Assembly: GCF_943193125.1 (NCBI RefSeq)
Contig: NZ_CALPCX010000002.1
Span: forward strand, 1 to 64,000
Direction of reading: 5' to 3'
From: Adlercreutzia agrestimuris
Lineage (GTDB): Bacteria > Actinomycetota > Coriobacteriia > Coriobacteriales > Eggerthellaceae
DNA: 64,000 nucleotides
Program-made: the position numbers and the translations under genes
In this document: in pieces, positions 1-9,075 of the stretch
How positions within the stretch are numbered: position 1 is the first letter of the stretch
Layout: every line of letters begins with the position of its first letter
The notes under the pieces: generated by a model
What the model was told of the DNA's origin: nothing
The model's database searches: none
Seen by the model: only the letters and a program-made list of their open reading frames with translations

Positions 1-63
1 TTTAACGTTTATGCAGTTGAACTGGCATTTTAATATAACTTTTTCGCTTTTGCTTTTTTCTAG

Positions 64-254
64 TTTGCCCGATTAGGCGGATTGGGTCTCAAAATGGCTG
101 GAAAAGTCGCTGATTAGGTGGGTCGACCTTCGGAAACCGCCTAATCGGGCACATTCCCTGCCACACTTCGCCAAAAACCGCCATATTTTAGTTCAGCGTT
201 GAAACAAAATTAGGTCGCGTCTTCGCTAAATTTTGCCATAATACCAGGTCAGAA
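64..254 (+). repeat. Dispersed intergenic repeat, copy A
   Basis: This stretch closely resembles the reverse complement of 51114-51335. Shared blocks include the stretch around caaaatggctggaaaagt, the motif gattaggtgggtc, then ccaaaaaccgcca, then tttagttcag, and a weaker final block around ccag(g/t)tcagaag. Copy A carries about 45 bases absent from copy B. That extra piece contains ccgcctaatcgggca (137-151), the exact reverse complement of tgcccgattaggcgg (66-80), so copy A can form a 15-bp stem with a 56-base loop. Both copies are in long gene-free stretches. No open reading frame or transposase is associated. The class of element is unknown. Confidence 0.75.
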
Positions 255-606
255 GAAAAAAATGCGAAAATGTTCGCTGAGGGCGAGGCACAGAGGGGCG
301 CGGCGGGGCTGGCGGCGCAGCAGTCGAGACGCCCGAAGCGAAGGTCTCGCAAGCAAGCAAGAAGGCAAGATGAATAGAAAAGGCGAATTACTCAAAAAAG
401 ATGAGCGAATTACACATAGATGATTAAAAATATTCAGTTATATGCAGCCTTTGGTATAAACACGGAATCGGTTAATTGACGCGCAGCAAACAAACGCCTT
501 CTGTGCGTACTCCTTGAGTTTTTTAACGCGCAAACTAAGTTTGCTGACGAAGGACTTGGCAATAATCCTAGGCTCGGCATCTCGCTTCGGAGGCATTTGT
601 ACAGGT

Positions 607-640
607 AACAAGATAAAGCGCGGGCAGCCTTTATCTTGTT
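607..640 (+). promoter_or_regulatory. Leader hairpin upstream of the first permease
   Basis: A perfect 11-bp inverted repeat (aacaagataaa / tttatcttgtt) with a 12-base loop ends 30 bases before the start codon at 671. No T-run follows, so it is not an intrinsic terminator. It could be a leader structure that affects mRNA stability or translation, or a protein-binding palindrome. The function is inferred from position only. Confidence 0.4.
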
Positions 641-670
641 GCGCGGCCAATTTCGAGTAAGGGGTACGTT

Positions 671-2869
671 ATGAGTACATCTCATGCATCGTCCGCGAAA
701 TCCTCGGCTGCGCCGGCTAAAAAGAACACGGGTAACTACATTTCATTGATGGCCCTCGTAATGATGAACGTGACCATCATCGGAAGTGTAGCGAACGACG
801 TTCAGCAGGCTTATTATGGCTTATCGTCAATCACGCTCTTTATTATCGGCGCTTTGGTGTTTTTCTTACCAACGGGTTTGGTGGCCGCTGAGTTGGCTTC
901 AGGTTGGGGCCAACGAGGTGGTATTTTCCGTTGGGTTGGCGAAGCACTTGGTCCTGGATTCGCATTTTCTTGTCTGTTGATCCTTTGGTTCCAGACTTCA
1001 ATTAACTTTGGTTCTGGTGTTGCTTCCTCAGCCGCCACAATTGGTTTTTACACACCCGATTGGGACTGGGCAGTCAACTTCATGAACCATCCGCAATTCC
1101 AGTTGCTTATCATGATTGCATGGCTGGCATATTATTGGGGTTTGACCTGGGTTTCAACAAAAGGTGTTAAGGCTTTTGCAGGTCTTACTAAATACGGCGT
1201 AATTATTGGTACGTTTATTCCGTTGGGCTTCATGGTTATCATGACGTGCGTATGGTTGGCTCAAGGTCACGTTTCTAATGTTGAATTTGCGCCGCAAAAC
1301 TTGATCCCAGAGTGGCATGGTCTATCAACGCTTGCACTTGCAGCAGGTGTTTTCTTCAGCTTTGCTGGCATTGACATGAATGCTGCTCACATTAAGCAGT
1401 TGAAAAAGCCACAAAAAGAATTCCCCATGTCAATCTTTATTGCCATGATTTTGACGTTGATCATCTTTATCGCTGGTACGCTGTGTATCGCTATCGTTAC
1501 GCCAGTTAGCGAGATGAATCTTGTTTATGGTTTGTATCAGACCTACCGTATTTTGGGCGAATGCTTTAGCTGCCCCTGGATTTATGTAGCATTCGTTTGG
1601 GTTGGTCTCGGTGCTTCCATGGCATCATTGGTTACCAATCTTGCAGGTCCGTCATTTATGCTTGGTCAAGCAGGTCGCTCAGGCTTTTTGCCGAAGTTCA
1701 TGCAGAACAACAACAAGCATGGCATGCCGAGCCGTTTGATGTATATGCAAATGGGCTTTATGACCGCTGTTGCATTCTTGGTATTCCTTATTCCTAACAT
1801 TGAAGGCTTTGTTATTTTGATCACGCAGGCCATCACGATTTTGTACATGATGTACTACGTCTTGATGTTCATTTCTTTCTTGAAACTGCGTCATGATCAA
1901 CCGAATCGTCCGCGTCTTTTCAAGGTACCCGGTGGCACAGTTGGCGCCTATCTGGTTGCTGGCGTTGGTTTGATTGCTTGCGTATTCGGTATTGTTTTGG
2001 CAATCATTCCTCCTGCTCAGGTCTCCGAAGAAGTTGGCAGTCCTGTGGTGTATGTCGGCATTATTGTCGCTATTATCCTCATCACGTTTGCCATTTGCTT
2101 CATTATGTATCAAACATCCAAGCGTCATAACTGGGTTGACCCGTCAAACGTATTTGCTCCGTTTACCTGGCAAATTGAAGGCTTAAAGAAGCCAGGAAAA
2201 GTTTTGTCGAACGTTCCTTCAGAAATGATGAGCGAAGGTCAAAACCCCATGGGTATGCCTATCAAAAAGCTCTGGAACCCCAACGAGCAAATAGTGCTTC
2301 CTGAAGAGTATTTAGGTCACGGTGGTCATCATCCGATGTCGCCGTCTATCGAAGCTGGCGACGACCCTGCAGCTATTAATCGTCCGGTTAAAACCAATGG
2401 TGTTTCAAATACGGCTATGGGTGTTGCTGTCATGAGTCAGCCGACGGTGATTTCTCATAAGGCAGGTTTGCCAACCGCGAAAACAGCTGGTTTGAAGAAG
2501 AACATTCGCTCCCTTGAGACCGTGCCTGTACAGCCTGAAATAGGCGTGCCTGCAGCGCCGTCTGATGAGGTAGAAGCGGTGAGGATCCCGCGCGATATTA
2601 CTGCAGCGGCAAAGCGCGCAACTGAAGCTGAACAAAAAGCTGAAGCGCAAGAGACGCATTCAGAGCAGGAAGCTCACGATTATGCAGTTGAAGCACAAGC
2701 TTATAAAGAGCAAGTTGAGGCGTATTCAGATTTGTTGACCGCCCAGCGCGAGGTGAAAGAGACCACGGCTGCAGCAAAGCAATCTCATGCTGCAACGAAG
2801 GGTCACCGTAAAACTTCGACACCAAAAAAGCCAGATAAAGGCGCCTCTGATAAGAAAGATCAGAAGTAA
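671..2869 (+). CDS. APC-superfamily amino acid antiporter/permease with long hydrophilic C-terminal tail
   Basis: This 732-residue membrane protein resembles the glutamate:GABA antiporter (GadC-like) branch of the APC superfamily. Twelve or so hydrophobic segments fill residues about 25-485. The N-terminal core (NVTIIGSVANDVQQAYYG, then PTGLVAAELASGWGQRGGIF) matches the family's first helices and substrate loop. After the last helix comes about 240 residues of soluble sequence. Its final part is rich in Ala, Glu and Lys and is probably coiled-coil or disordered, well beyond the usual length of about 500 residues. It likely exchanges or imports an amino acid across the cytoplasmic membrane. 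It is the first gene of a co-oriented set with a second permease and three hydrolases. The substrate cannot be read from sequence. Confidence 0.85.
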   Translation: MSTSHASSAKSSAAPAKKNTGNYISLMALVMMNVTIIGSVANDVQQAYYGLSSITLFIIGALVFFLPTGLVAAELASGWGQRGGIFRWVGEALGPGFAFSCLLILWFQTSINFGSGVASSAATIGFYTPDWDWAVNFMNHPQFQLLIMIAWLAYYWGLTWVSTKGVKAFAGLTKYGVIIGTFIPLGFMVIMTCVWLAQGHVSNVEFAPQNLIPEWHGLSTLALAAGVFFSFAGIDMNAAHIKQLKKPQKEFPMSIFIAMILTLIIFIAGTLCIAIVTPVSEMNLVYGLYQTYRILGECFSCPWIYVAFVWVGLGASMASLVTNLAGPSFMLGQAGRSGFLPKFMQNNNKHGMPSRLMYMQMGFMTAVAFLVFLIPNIEGFVILITQAITILYMMYYVLMFISFLKLRHDQPNRPRLFKVPGGTVGAYLVAGVGLIACVFGIVLAIIPPAQVSEEVGSPVVYVGIIVAIILITFAICFIMYQTSKRHNWVDPSNVFAPFTWQIEGLKKPGKVLSNVPSEMMSEGQNPMGMPIKKLWNPNEQIVLPEEYLGHGGHHPMSPSIEAGDDPAAINRPVKTNGVSNTAMGVAVMSQPTVISHKAGLPTAKTAGLKKNIRSLETVPVQPEIGVPAAPSDEVEAVRIPRDITAAAKRATEAEQKAEAQETHSEQEAHDYAVEAQAYKEQVEAYSDLLTAQREVKETTAAAKQSHAATKGHRKTSTPKKPDKGASDKKDQK

Positions 2870-2883
2870 GAGTAAGAAAAGAC

Positions 2884-2916
2884 GCGCTTGCTTTGTGATG
2901 CGAGCGAAGCAAGCGC
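2884..2916 (+). other. Intercistronic hairpin between the two permease genes
   Basis: A 10-bp perfect stem (gcgcttgctt / aagcaagcgc) with a 13-base loop lies in the 75-base gap between the permeases. Only a short T stretch follows, so it may be a weak terminator or a processing/stability element that lowers expression of the downstream genes. Confidence 0.45.
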
Positions 2917-2944
2917 TGTCTTTACGAGGCAGGTGTGAGAAGAT

Positions 2945-4378
2945 ATGACTACAAACTCAAATAAGGTGCAGGTTGCTTCGGCGAAGACTGCTCAAGCTAC
3001 GGTTGCTAAAACACAGACCGCAGCTGGTAAGCCTGGTCAGGCAAACTCTCCATTCAAACGCACGCTTACCGTGCCTGACATGGTGATTTGGGGACTCATA
3101 TGCATGGTTCCTATTTCCCCAATGGCCATTTACGGCGGCGTGTTTACCGACTCTGGCGGAATGCCTACTTTGGCCTTTTTGATTGGCTTTGTGGCAGTGC
3201 TGTTTTCAGTATTTTCCTTTGGGATTATGATTCAGCATTTTCCGTCATCAGGATCAATTTTTACTTATGTAAGCCACATTATGGGTAAGCCCATGGGCTT
3301 TATTGCCGGTTGGCTGATGCTGTTGCAGTATCTGGTCAGCCCGACCTTGGTGTATTTGATTGCTGCAATTGCAATTCATTCCATGGTTCCAGAAATTCCT
3401 ATTTTGGTGCTGTGCTTTGCCTTCTTAATTGTGGTCGCTATCGTGTCACTGATTGGCATGAAAACAGCCATGGTTGTAAACAAGATTGCTTTGATAGCGC
3501 AGCTTGTGATCTTGGCTATCTTTGTTGTTCTTGGTGTGACCTATATCATTGGTCATCCTGAGACATGCAGCTTCTCGCTGACCAATGTAGTAAATCCTGC
3601 GAAGTTTGACTTCGGTGGCACCATGTCAGCAGTTTCATTGGCAGTAATGTCTTACGTTGGTTTTGGCGCAATTGCAACACTTACGCAAGAAGCTGTGGAT
3701 CCTAAACGTGGTCCTGGGCGCGCTATGATGGTAATGGCGCTTGTGTTGTGCGTGCTCTATGTTGCTCAATGCTTCATAGCAACATGCATTGATCCGAGTG
3801 GTGCAAACTTTGCCAACAATACCGATAACGCATTTTATGTGGTAGCACGCATGATTACTGGTCCTTGGTTGGCAATCTTGTGCGCCGTTGGTGTTGCGTT
3901 GGCGCAAGGTATTTTTACGGCAATTGCACAGCAAAACTCCATTGCGTTCGTTATGTTTACTATGGCAAATGGCGGCACGCTTCCCAAATTCATGGGCAAA
4001 ATGAACAAGCGTACAAACTCACCTATTAATGCGGTTATCTTCATTATCGCCTTATCGGTTGTTTTGACACTTGTTGTGCATTTTGCCGGCATCGACATGA
4101 ATACGGTTGCAAAGATTTCTAACTTTGGTGCTCTGGCAACCTACGGATTGCTGAACCTGTGCGTCATCATTTATTGCTGGTTCAAACTGAAAGAACGCAC
4201 CGGTGTAAAAGCCGTGTTCATGCATCTGATTTTCCCGACGCTGGGCGCAATTATCTGTTTCGCCATCATGCTCTCAGTTAAAGACGTAGCGTTAACGGTT
4301 GGCGCTATCTGGATTGTGATCGGCATTATTTACTACTTCGTTATTGCGCATGTTTTGAAGCGCGACATCACGCTGTAG
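2945..4378 (+). CDS. APC-family amino acid/polyamine permease
   Basis: This 477-residue protein has a 40-residue Ala/Thr/Lys-rich cytoplasmic start followed by about twelve membrane segments from residue 45 to the end. The first helix region (LTVPDMVIWGLICMVPISP) and the GxxxQHFPSSGSIFTYV stretch fit APC permeases of the PuuP/YhdG type. It is a second importer of amino acids or amines, on the same strand and 75 bases after the GadC-like protein. A run of hydrolase genes follows. An AGAAG element just before the ATG supports the start. Substrate specificity is not evident; the neighbours suggest products or substrates of peptide breakdown. Confidence 0.85.
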   Translation: MTTNSNKVQVASAKTAQATVAKTQTAAGKPGQANSPFKRTLTVPDMVIWGLICMVPISPMAIYGGVFTDSGGMPTLAFLIGFVAVLFSVFSFGIMIQHFPSSGSIFTYVSHIMGKPMGFIAGWLMLLQYLVSPTLVYLIAAIAIHSMVPEIPILVLCFAFLIVVAIVSLIGMKTAMVVNKIALIAQLVILAIFVVLGVTYIIGHPETCSFSLTNVVNPAKFDFGGTMSAVSLAVMSYVGFGAIATLTQEAVDPKRGPGRAMMVMALVLCVLYVAQCFIATCIDPSGANFANNTDNAFYVVARMITGPWLAILCAVGVALAQGIFTAIAQQNSIAFVMFTMANGGTLPKFMGKMNKRTNSPINAVIFIIALSVVLTLVVHFAGIDMNTVAKISNFGALATYGLLNLCVIIYCWFKLKERTGVKAVFMHLIFPTLGAIICFAIMLSVKDVALTVGAIWIVIGIIYYFVIAHVLKRDITL

Positions 4379-4394
4379 CAATCACGCTGTAGCA
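4367..4394 (+). repeat. 14-bp tandem duplication spanning the stop codon
   Basis: The unit atcacgctgtagca occurs twice in direct succession (4367-4380 and 4381-4394). The first copy contains the permease stop codon and the second lies in the spacer. This looks like a recent replication-slippage duplication with no effect on the protein. Confidence 0.9.
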
Positions 4395-4435
4395 ATTATT
4401 GGTAATAACAAGCAAACAATAAGGAGCTTGTAACT

Positions 4436-5923
4436 ATGAGTGAAACAACAAATTCTTTTACCGTTACTATTGGAGACGACAAGGCACAACAAAAGCCTAA
4501 AGCAGCTGTTCCTGAGCCCGCAAGCATTAAGCGTACGTGGTCAAATGGCTCTCAGTCTATTGATTACGAAGCAACCGCAGAATGCCTGCAGCTCAATCAG
4601 GACGACGGCACGCTCATTGGTCACATGTTTGCGCTGTCATATGTTACCGACGAAGAAGATAAGACCGATCGTCCTGTAACGTTTCTCTGGAACGGCGGCC
4701 CGGGCGGATCGTCATTTATGGTCAATGTAGGCGGCATGGGCCCGCGCCATGTTCCAATTGACAAGCAGCAACAGTTGCCGTGCCCCACGCAGCCCGAGGA
4801 TAATCCTTGGACGATGCTTCCCTTTACGGACATGGTATTTCTTGATGCTATGGGTACTGGCTACTCGAAGATCGCCGATGGCTATGATCCGAAAAAGGTT
4901 TGGGGCGTTGACGGAGATGCCGACGCATTTGCTCGCGGCATTGCTGCATGGCTGAGCGCTCATCAGCGCTGGAATGCGCCGTTGTATCTATATGGCGAAT
5001 CATATGGCACCATGCGTAACTCTGTCTTGATGCGTGTTTTAGGCGAGCGCGGCATTGGTGTTACCGGTGTTGTAGAGCAGTCAACTATTTTGGATTATGC
5101 CCCGACGCTTGCAGGTAATGACCTGTATTACATGGGCATGACTCCGGTATACGCAGCTACCGCAAATTATTTTGGCAAAGCCGGCAAAGGCGTTGACCAG
5201 TTTGAGTGGTTTGACCGCGCATGGAAGTTTGTTGACGAAGTGATGGGTGCAGCGCTCATCCGCAGCGATAGCTTATCTGCTGACGAAGAGATGAAGGTTG
5301 CTGAGCAGATGAGCGAATTGATCGGTCTGCCGGCAGAGTTTATTCAGCAGAAGCACTTGCGTATTGAATTTGACACCTTCCGTAAGACCATCATGGCTGA
5401 TGAGGGACTCTTCACCGGTCGTTACGATATGCGCTTTACCGAGCCTGCCTACATGGATGTTCAGGGTGACAATGAGTTCTTCGCTGGCGAAGATCCATCG
5501 GGTGACGCCATCATGACTCCTGACACTTCTGCATGGATGATGCTTGTACAAGAGACGGGCTTCAAGGGTTCGCCAAACTACGTTGGACTGTCCTTTAAGG
5601 TGAACGCTGACTGGAATTGGACACATCAGGCACCTGGCACTATGGGTTCGCCGGTTTGCCCGAATACCGCATATGACATGGGTACCGCGCTTCGTCGTAA
5701 TCCGCACTGCCGCGTACTGTTCTTCGGTGGTATTCATGATGCTGCTACGCCGTATTGGAACGTTAAGCACTCAGTGTCCAAGATGTTCTTGCCCGAAAGC
5801 ATCACTTCTCATATTGAGTATCACGTTCATGAGAATGGACATATGGCGTATGAAGACCAGCCGACGCTGGAAAAGATGGTTGGCGAACTGCAGGCATTCT
5901 ACGAGAAACGTCACTTGGGTTAG
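4436..5923 (+). CDS. S10-family serine carboxypeptidase-like hydrolase, apparently cytoplasmic
   Basis: This 495-residue alpha/beta-hydrolase belongs to peptidase family S10, enzymes that remove C-terminal residues from peptides or act on related acyl compounds. The oxyanion-region motif WNGGPGGSS is at residues 85-93. The nucleophile is Ser189 in GESYG, with the likely acid Asp435 in GGIHDAATP and the base His469 in ENGHM. No signal peptide or membrane segment is present, whereas many family members are secreted or vacuolar, so it probably works on imported peptides in the cytoplasm. An AAGGAG element about ten bases upstream supports the ATG. It sits 57 bases after the permease and 38 before the Ntn hydrolase, in what looks like one operon. 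The true substrate could be something other than a plain peptide. Confidence 0.88.
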   Translation: MSETTNSFTVTIGDDKAQQKPKAAVPEPASIKRTWSNGSQSIDYEATAECLQLNQDDGTLIGHMFALSYVTDEEDKTDRPVTFLWNGGPGGSSFMVNVGGMGPRHVPIDKQQQLPCPTQPEDNPWTMLPFTDMVFLDAMGTGYSKIADGYDPKKVWGVDGDADAFARGIAAWLSAHQRWNAPLYLYGESYGTMRNSVLMRVLGERGIGVTGVVEQSTILDYAPTLAGNDLYYMGMTPVYAATANYFGKAGKGVDQFEWFDRAWKFVDEVMGAALIRSDSLSADEEMKVAEQMSELIGLPAEFIQQKHLRIEFDTFRKTIMADEGLFTGRYDMRFTEPAYMDVQGDNEFFAGEDPSGDAIMTPDTSAWMMLVQETGFKGSPNYVGLSFKVNADWNWTHQAPGTMGSPVCPNTAYDMGTALRRNPHCRVLFFGGIHDAATPYWNVKHSVSKMFLPESITSHIEYHVHENGHMAYEDQPTLEKMVGELQAFYEKRHLG

Positions 5924-5961
5924 ATATACAAACAAAGCAAAACGCAAGGAAAGAAGTAGTT

Positions 5962-7320
5962 ATGCTTGACGAAAAACAAAAAGCGGTTGTAGATAAGGCA
6001 ACCTTAAACCAAAAAAATGGCTGGCAGCATATCCATGTGAAAGGCACACCTTACGAGTGTGGCTTTCAAGAAGGTTACTTGCTTGCTGACGAATATGCTG
6101 ACGCAATCAGGGTCTACACTTACATGACGCTTGAGTCCTTTGGCATGGAATACTCATGGTTTGCTGAGCAATCTATCGCCCTTCACAAGGACAAGATTCC
6201 TCCTCGCATTATTGAAGAGCTCCAAGGTATGGCTGATGGTCTGACCGCGGCTGGCGTTGAGACCAGCGTTGATGATGTTATTGCGTGGAACGACTGGATG
6301 GAAATGACAGGCTACTGGTGGCCGCAAGCTGCGCCAAAGTTGATGTCTCGTCCGCAGATGAAGACGCATCGTAAAGAGCACTGCTCTGCCATTATTGCTA
6401 CAGGTGACGCTACAGTTGATGGCAAGCCAGTCATAGCTCATGAGAGTTTTGACGAGTTCTGGAGTGGCCAGTATTTCAATGTTTGCAAACGTGTTGAGCC
6501 TGATGAAGGAGCAACTTTTATCATGCAGGCATCAGGTCCTTGCATGCTGAGCTCTATGACGGACTTTTATGTCACCTCATATGGGTTGTCAGTAACCGAG
6601 ACCACACTTGCCGGTTTTGACCAGTACTCAACTGAAGGCGTTCCTGAGTGGGTACGTATTCGTGATGCCATCCAGTATGCAACCACTATTGATGAGTTTG
6701 TTGAGCGTTTGAACAGCGGCAACAACGGTGGATATGCAAACGCATGGCTTATTGCCGACAAAAAGACGGGCGAAATTGCGCGCTATGAACAGGGCTTGAA
6801 GTATCAGGCGCTTGAGCGCACAAAAAACGGTTGCTACTTTGGTTGTAACGCCGTGTTTGACCCGCGTATCCGAAATCTTGAGTGCAAAGACAACGGCTTT
6901 AATGATCCGCGTCAGCAGACTGGCGCACGTCGCCAACGCTGGATGGAGCTCATTGATCAGTACTACGGCAAGATTGATGTGGAAGTAGCCAATAAGATGC
7001 TGGCTGACACCTATGACGTGTATCTGGGCTACAACAACCCGTCATCACGCTGCATTTGCGCTCATTATGACGTTGATCCGCAGTATTACGCTGACGATCC
7101 AGATGCCGTGTGGAATATCCCATTCTATCCTGCGGGCTCGTGCGACGCTAAAGCTGCCGGTCCTGAAGAAATGGAAAAGATCCAGATGTGGGGTCGTTAT
7201 GGTCGCGCAGATGGTGTCGAATTTGATGTGGACGCGTTCTTTGAGCAGCATCCGCTGTGGAATTGGATGAAGGGCTATCTGAAAGCTCGCCCCACTGAAG
7301 CATGGACGCTTTTTGAATAA
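5962..7320 (+). CDS. C45/phospholipase B-like Ntn hydrolase
   Basis: This 452-residue protein resembles the C45 and phospholipase-B-like group of N-terminal-nucleophile hydrolases. These proteins mature by self-cleavage and hydrolyse amide bonds. An N-terminal segment (GTPYECGFQEGYLLADEY) is followed by an Asn/Trp-rich part (IAWNDWMEM). Cys141 in EHCSAIIATGDA is the likely nucleophile, exposed after cleavage between His140 and Cys141. Further family-like elements are the GPCMLSSM and NNGGYANAWLIAD stretches. No signal peptide is present, so it should be cytoplasmic. An AGGAAAGAAG element precedes the ATG. Its position between an S10 carboxypeptidase and PepC suggests it acts on amide-linked nutrients such as N-acyl amino acids or modified peptides. 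The exact reaction is unknown. Confidence 0.75.
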   Translation: MLDEKQKAVVDKATLNQKNGWQHIHVKGTPYECGFQEGYLLADEYADAIRVYTYMTLESFGMEYSWFAEQSIALHKDKIPPRIIEELQGMADGLTAAGVETSVDDVIAWNDWMEMTGYWWPQAAPKLMSRPQMKTHRKEHCSAIIATGDATVDGKPVIAHESFDEFWSGQYFNVCKRVEPDEGATFIMQASGPCMLSSMTDFYVTSYGLSVTETTLAGFDQYSTEGVPEWVRIRDAIQYATTIDEFVERLNSGNNGGYANAWLIADKKTGEIARYEQGLKYQALERTKNGCYFGCNAVFDPRIRNLECKDNGFNDPRQQTGARRQRWMELIDQYYGKIDVEVANKMLADTYDVYLGYNNPSSRCICAHYDVDPQYYADDPDAVWNIPFYPAGSCDAKAAGPEEMEKIQMWGRYGRADGVEFDVDAFFEQHPLWNWMKGYLKARPTEAWTLFE

Positions 7321-7352
7321 CACAAACATTGTGATCTTTTGCAACACAATCG

Positions 7353-7386
7353 CCTCCCTGGTGCATGAAAGATTGAGCCAGGGAGG
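7353..7386 (+). terminator. Hairpin between Ntn hydrolase and pepC
   Basis: A 9-bp perfect stem (cctccctgg / ccagggagg) with a 16-base loop lies between the two genes. There is no T-run, so complete termination is doubtful. It could be an attenuator or an mRNA 3'-end stabiliser. Confidence 0.4.
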
Positions 7387-7439
7387 GGTGGTTCGCAAAA
7401 CTAATGGAAAAAATAGACGCAAGAGAATTGGAGTGTCTT

Positions 7440-8786
7440 ATGAAGTTATCAAAAGAACAAATAGCCAAAATGTCTGAGTCTTTTAAAAAAGCAAAGACCC
7501 AGCAAGTTGCTCAAAAAGCTGTTACTACAAATGGCATTTTGAAGTCAGCTGAAGATGTCGAAGTGCTCAAAGAGCTTTCGCCCGCAAACTTTGCTTTCTC
7601 AATTGACGTGGACAAAGAAGCGGTTGCTAACCAGTTGCAATCAGGCCGTTGCTGGATGTTTGCATGCCTCAACACGCTGCGCTTCCATATTGAGAAAAAT
7701 CTTAATTTACCCAAAGGAACCTTCGAGCTTTCGCAAGCTTACCTGGCGTTTTTCAACAAGCTTGAGCGCTCTGCATGGTTTATGGAGCACATTGTGGCAA
7801 CTGCTGACAAGTCCCTTGATGATCGCGAAGTAGATTGGCTGATCAGCGCACCGATGCAAGACGGTGGCGACTGGGATATGGTAGCTGCTTTGGTTAAGAA
7901 ATACGGAGTTATCCCGCATTCAGCTATGTCAGAAACACATTGCACCAACGACACGGCTGAGATTAACACCTTCTTGTCACACTTGCTTCGTCAGGATGCT
8001 TTGAAGCTGCGCAAGATGGCACAAGAAGGTAAAGACACCACGCAAACTCAAGAAGAGATGCTCAACGAGGTATATCGCGTCTTGGCTGTTTGCTTTGGTG
8101 AGCCGCCTGAGAAGTTTGACTTTACCTATGAGGATGCCAAGGGTGAATACCATGCGGACTATGATTTGACGCCGCTTGAGTTCGCCAAGAAATATGTTCC
8201 GATTGATGTTGCTAACTATATTGGCGTTATCAATGTTCCTGGCGAAGAGAACCCCTACAACCGCATGTACACCATTGAGGATTCCGACCAGATACCTGAG
8301 CGCGAGAACCTCTATCTGAATCTGCCGATGGACGAGCTTAAAGCGCTGGTTATTGAACAGTTAAAAGCAGGCGAGCCGGTATGGTTTGGTTGCGACGTGC
8401 TGCAGCACTGTGACCGCATGGCGGGTGTTATGGATATGAAGTTGTATGACCTTGAGAGCATGTTTGACGTCTCCTTTGACATGGATAAAGCTGAGCGTTT
8501 TGCAACCCATGAGAGCTTGCCTACTCATGCAATGGTTATCGCTGGCGTTGACATCAAGGAAGGCAAGCCGGTCAAGTGGAAGATTGAGAACTCTTGGGGC
8601 ACCGAAAATGGTGGCAAAAAGACGGGCAACAATGGTTACTTCGTGTGTGGTGACGAATGGTTTGACAACTTTGTGTACGAAGTTGCTATCCGCAAAGATC
8701 TTCTCAGCGAGGCACAGCAGAAGGTCTTGGGTACCGACCCAATCGTTTGGCCGTTCTGGAATACGTTTAACCCTGTGAGCGCCTAG
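7440..8786 (+). CDS. pepC: Aminopeptidase C (peptidase C1B, bleomycin-hydrolase family)
   Basis: This 448-residue cytoplasmic cysteine aminopeptidase removes N-terminal residues from peptides. The papain-like catalytic set is complete: Cys71 in SGRCWMFA, His363 in LPTHAMVIAG and Asn384 in ENSWG. Length fits the family (about 440-450), and like other members it should form a hexamer with active sites facing an internal chamber. I chose the ATG at 7440 because a GGAG element lies eight bases upstream. The earlier in-frame ATG at 7404 has no ribosome binding site and adds twelve residues unlike the family start. It is the last gene of the rightward peptide-utilisation run and is followed by a strong terminator. 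Confidence 0.93.
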   Translation: MKLSKEQIAKMSESFKKAKTQQVAQKAVTTNGILKSAEDVEVLKELSPANFAFSIDVDKEAVANQLQSGRCWMFACLNTLRFHIEKNLNLPKGTFELSQAYLAFFNKLERSAWFMEHIVATADKSLDDREVDWLISAPMQDGGDWDMVAALVKKYGVIPHSAMSETHCTNDTAEINTFLSHLLRQDALKLRKMAQEGKDTTQTQEEMLNEVYRVLAVCFGEPPEKFDFTYEDAKGEYHADYDLTPLEFAKKYVPIDVANYIGVINVPGEENPYNRMYTIEDSDQIPERENLYLNLPMDELKALVIEQLKAGEPVWFGCDVLQHCDRMAGVMDMKLYDLESMFDVSFDMDKAERFATHESLPTHAMVIAGVDIKEGKPVKWKIENSWGTENGGKKTGNNGYFVCGDEWFDNFVYEVAIRKDLLSEAQQKVLGTDPIVWPFWNTFNPVSA

Positions 8787-8913
8787 CTTCAACTTCCAAG
8801 GAAGTAAGAGGTTGACGGCAGTATTTCGAGACGACGATCCGACACGATTAACCCCTTACCGTGCCGGTTGCCGGGGTGCGATTTGTTTGTGACAAAGCGT
8901 GCCATTGTACAGG

Positions 8914-8949
8914 AAAGCCGAGACACATTTTGTGCCTCGGCTTTCTTTC
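8914..8949 (+). terminator. Intrinsic terminator after pepC
   Basis: A 9-bp stem (aaagccgag / ctcggcttt) is extended inward by partly paired bases and followed by a T-rich tail (tttctttcg). It lies about 130 bases after the pepC stop and closes the rightward operon. Confidence 0.75.
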
Positions 8950-9021
8950 GTGCGAAGGAGTTACTGCTTGTTGTGTTCCATGCGCATTGCTTGGTGATGT
9001 AGGGATGCCCCAATACGTAAA

Positions 9022-9052
9022 CAGCCCCCAACGACAGAGGCGCAGGGGGCTG
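9022..9052 (-). terminator. Hairpin downstream of the C69 dipeptidase
   Basis: An 8-bp stem (cagccccc / gggggctg) with a 15-base loop lies 24 bases past the stop codon of the leftward dipeptidase gene. The T stretch on the minus strand is short, so it is a probable but not strong terminator. It may act on both strands. Confidence 0.55.
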
Positions 9053-9075
9053 CAAAAAATGGTGGCGCGTTAAAC

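Larger units (their letters stand above)
1..670. other. Long intergenic leader before the first permease gene
   Basis: No convincing coding region is seen here. The stretch holds a dispersed repeat (64-254), a GC-rich part with a short stem-loop (cgagac at 325-330 paired with gtctcg at 344-349) and a perfect 11-bp hairpin just before the first gene (607-640). Short open frames on the minus strand lack ribosome binding sites and family resemblance. The left end may belong to an intergenic region that continues outside the window. Confidence 0.6.
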
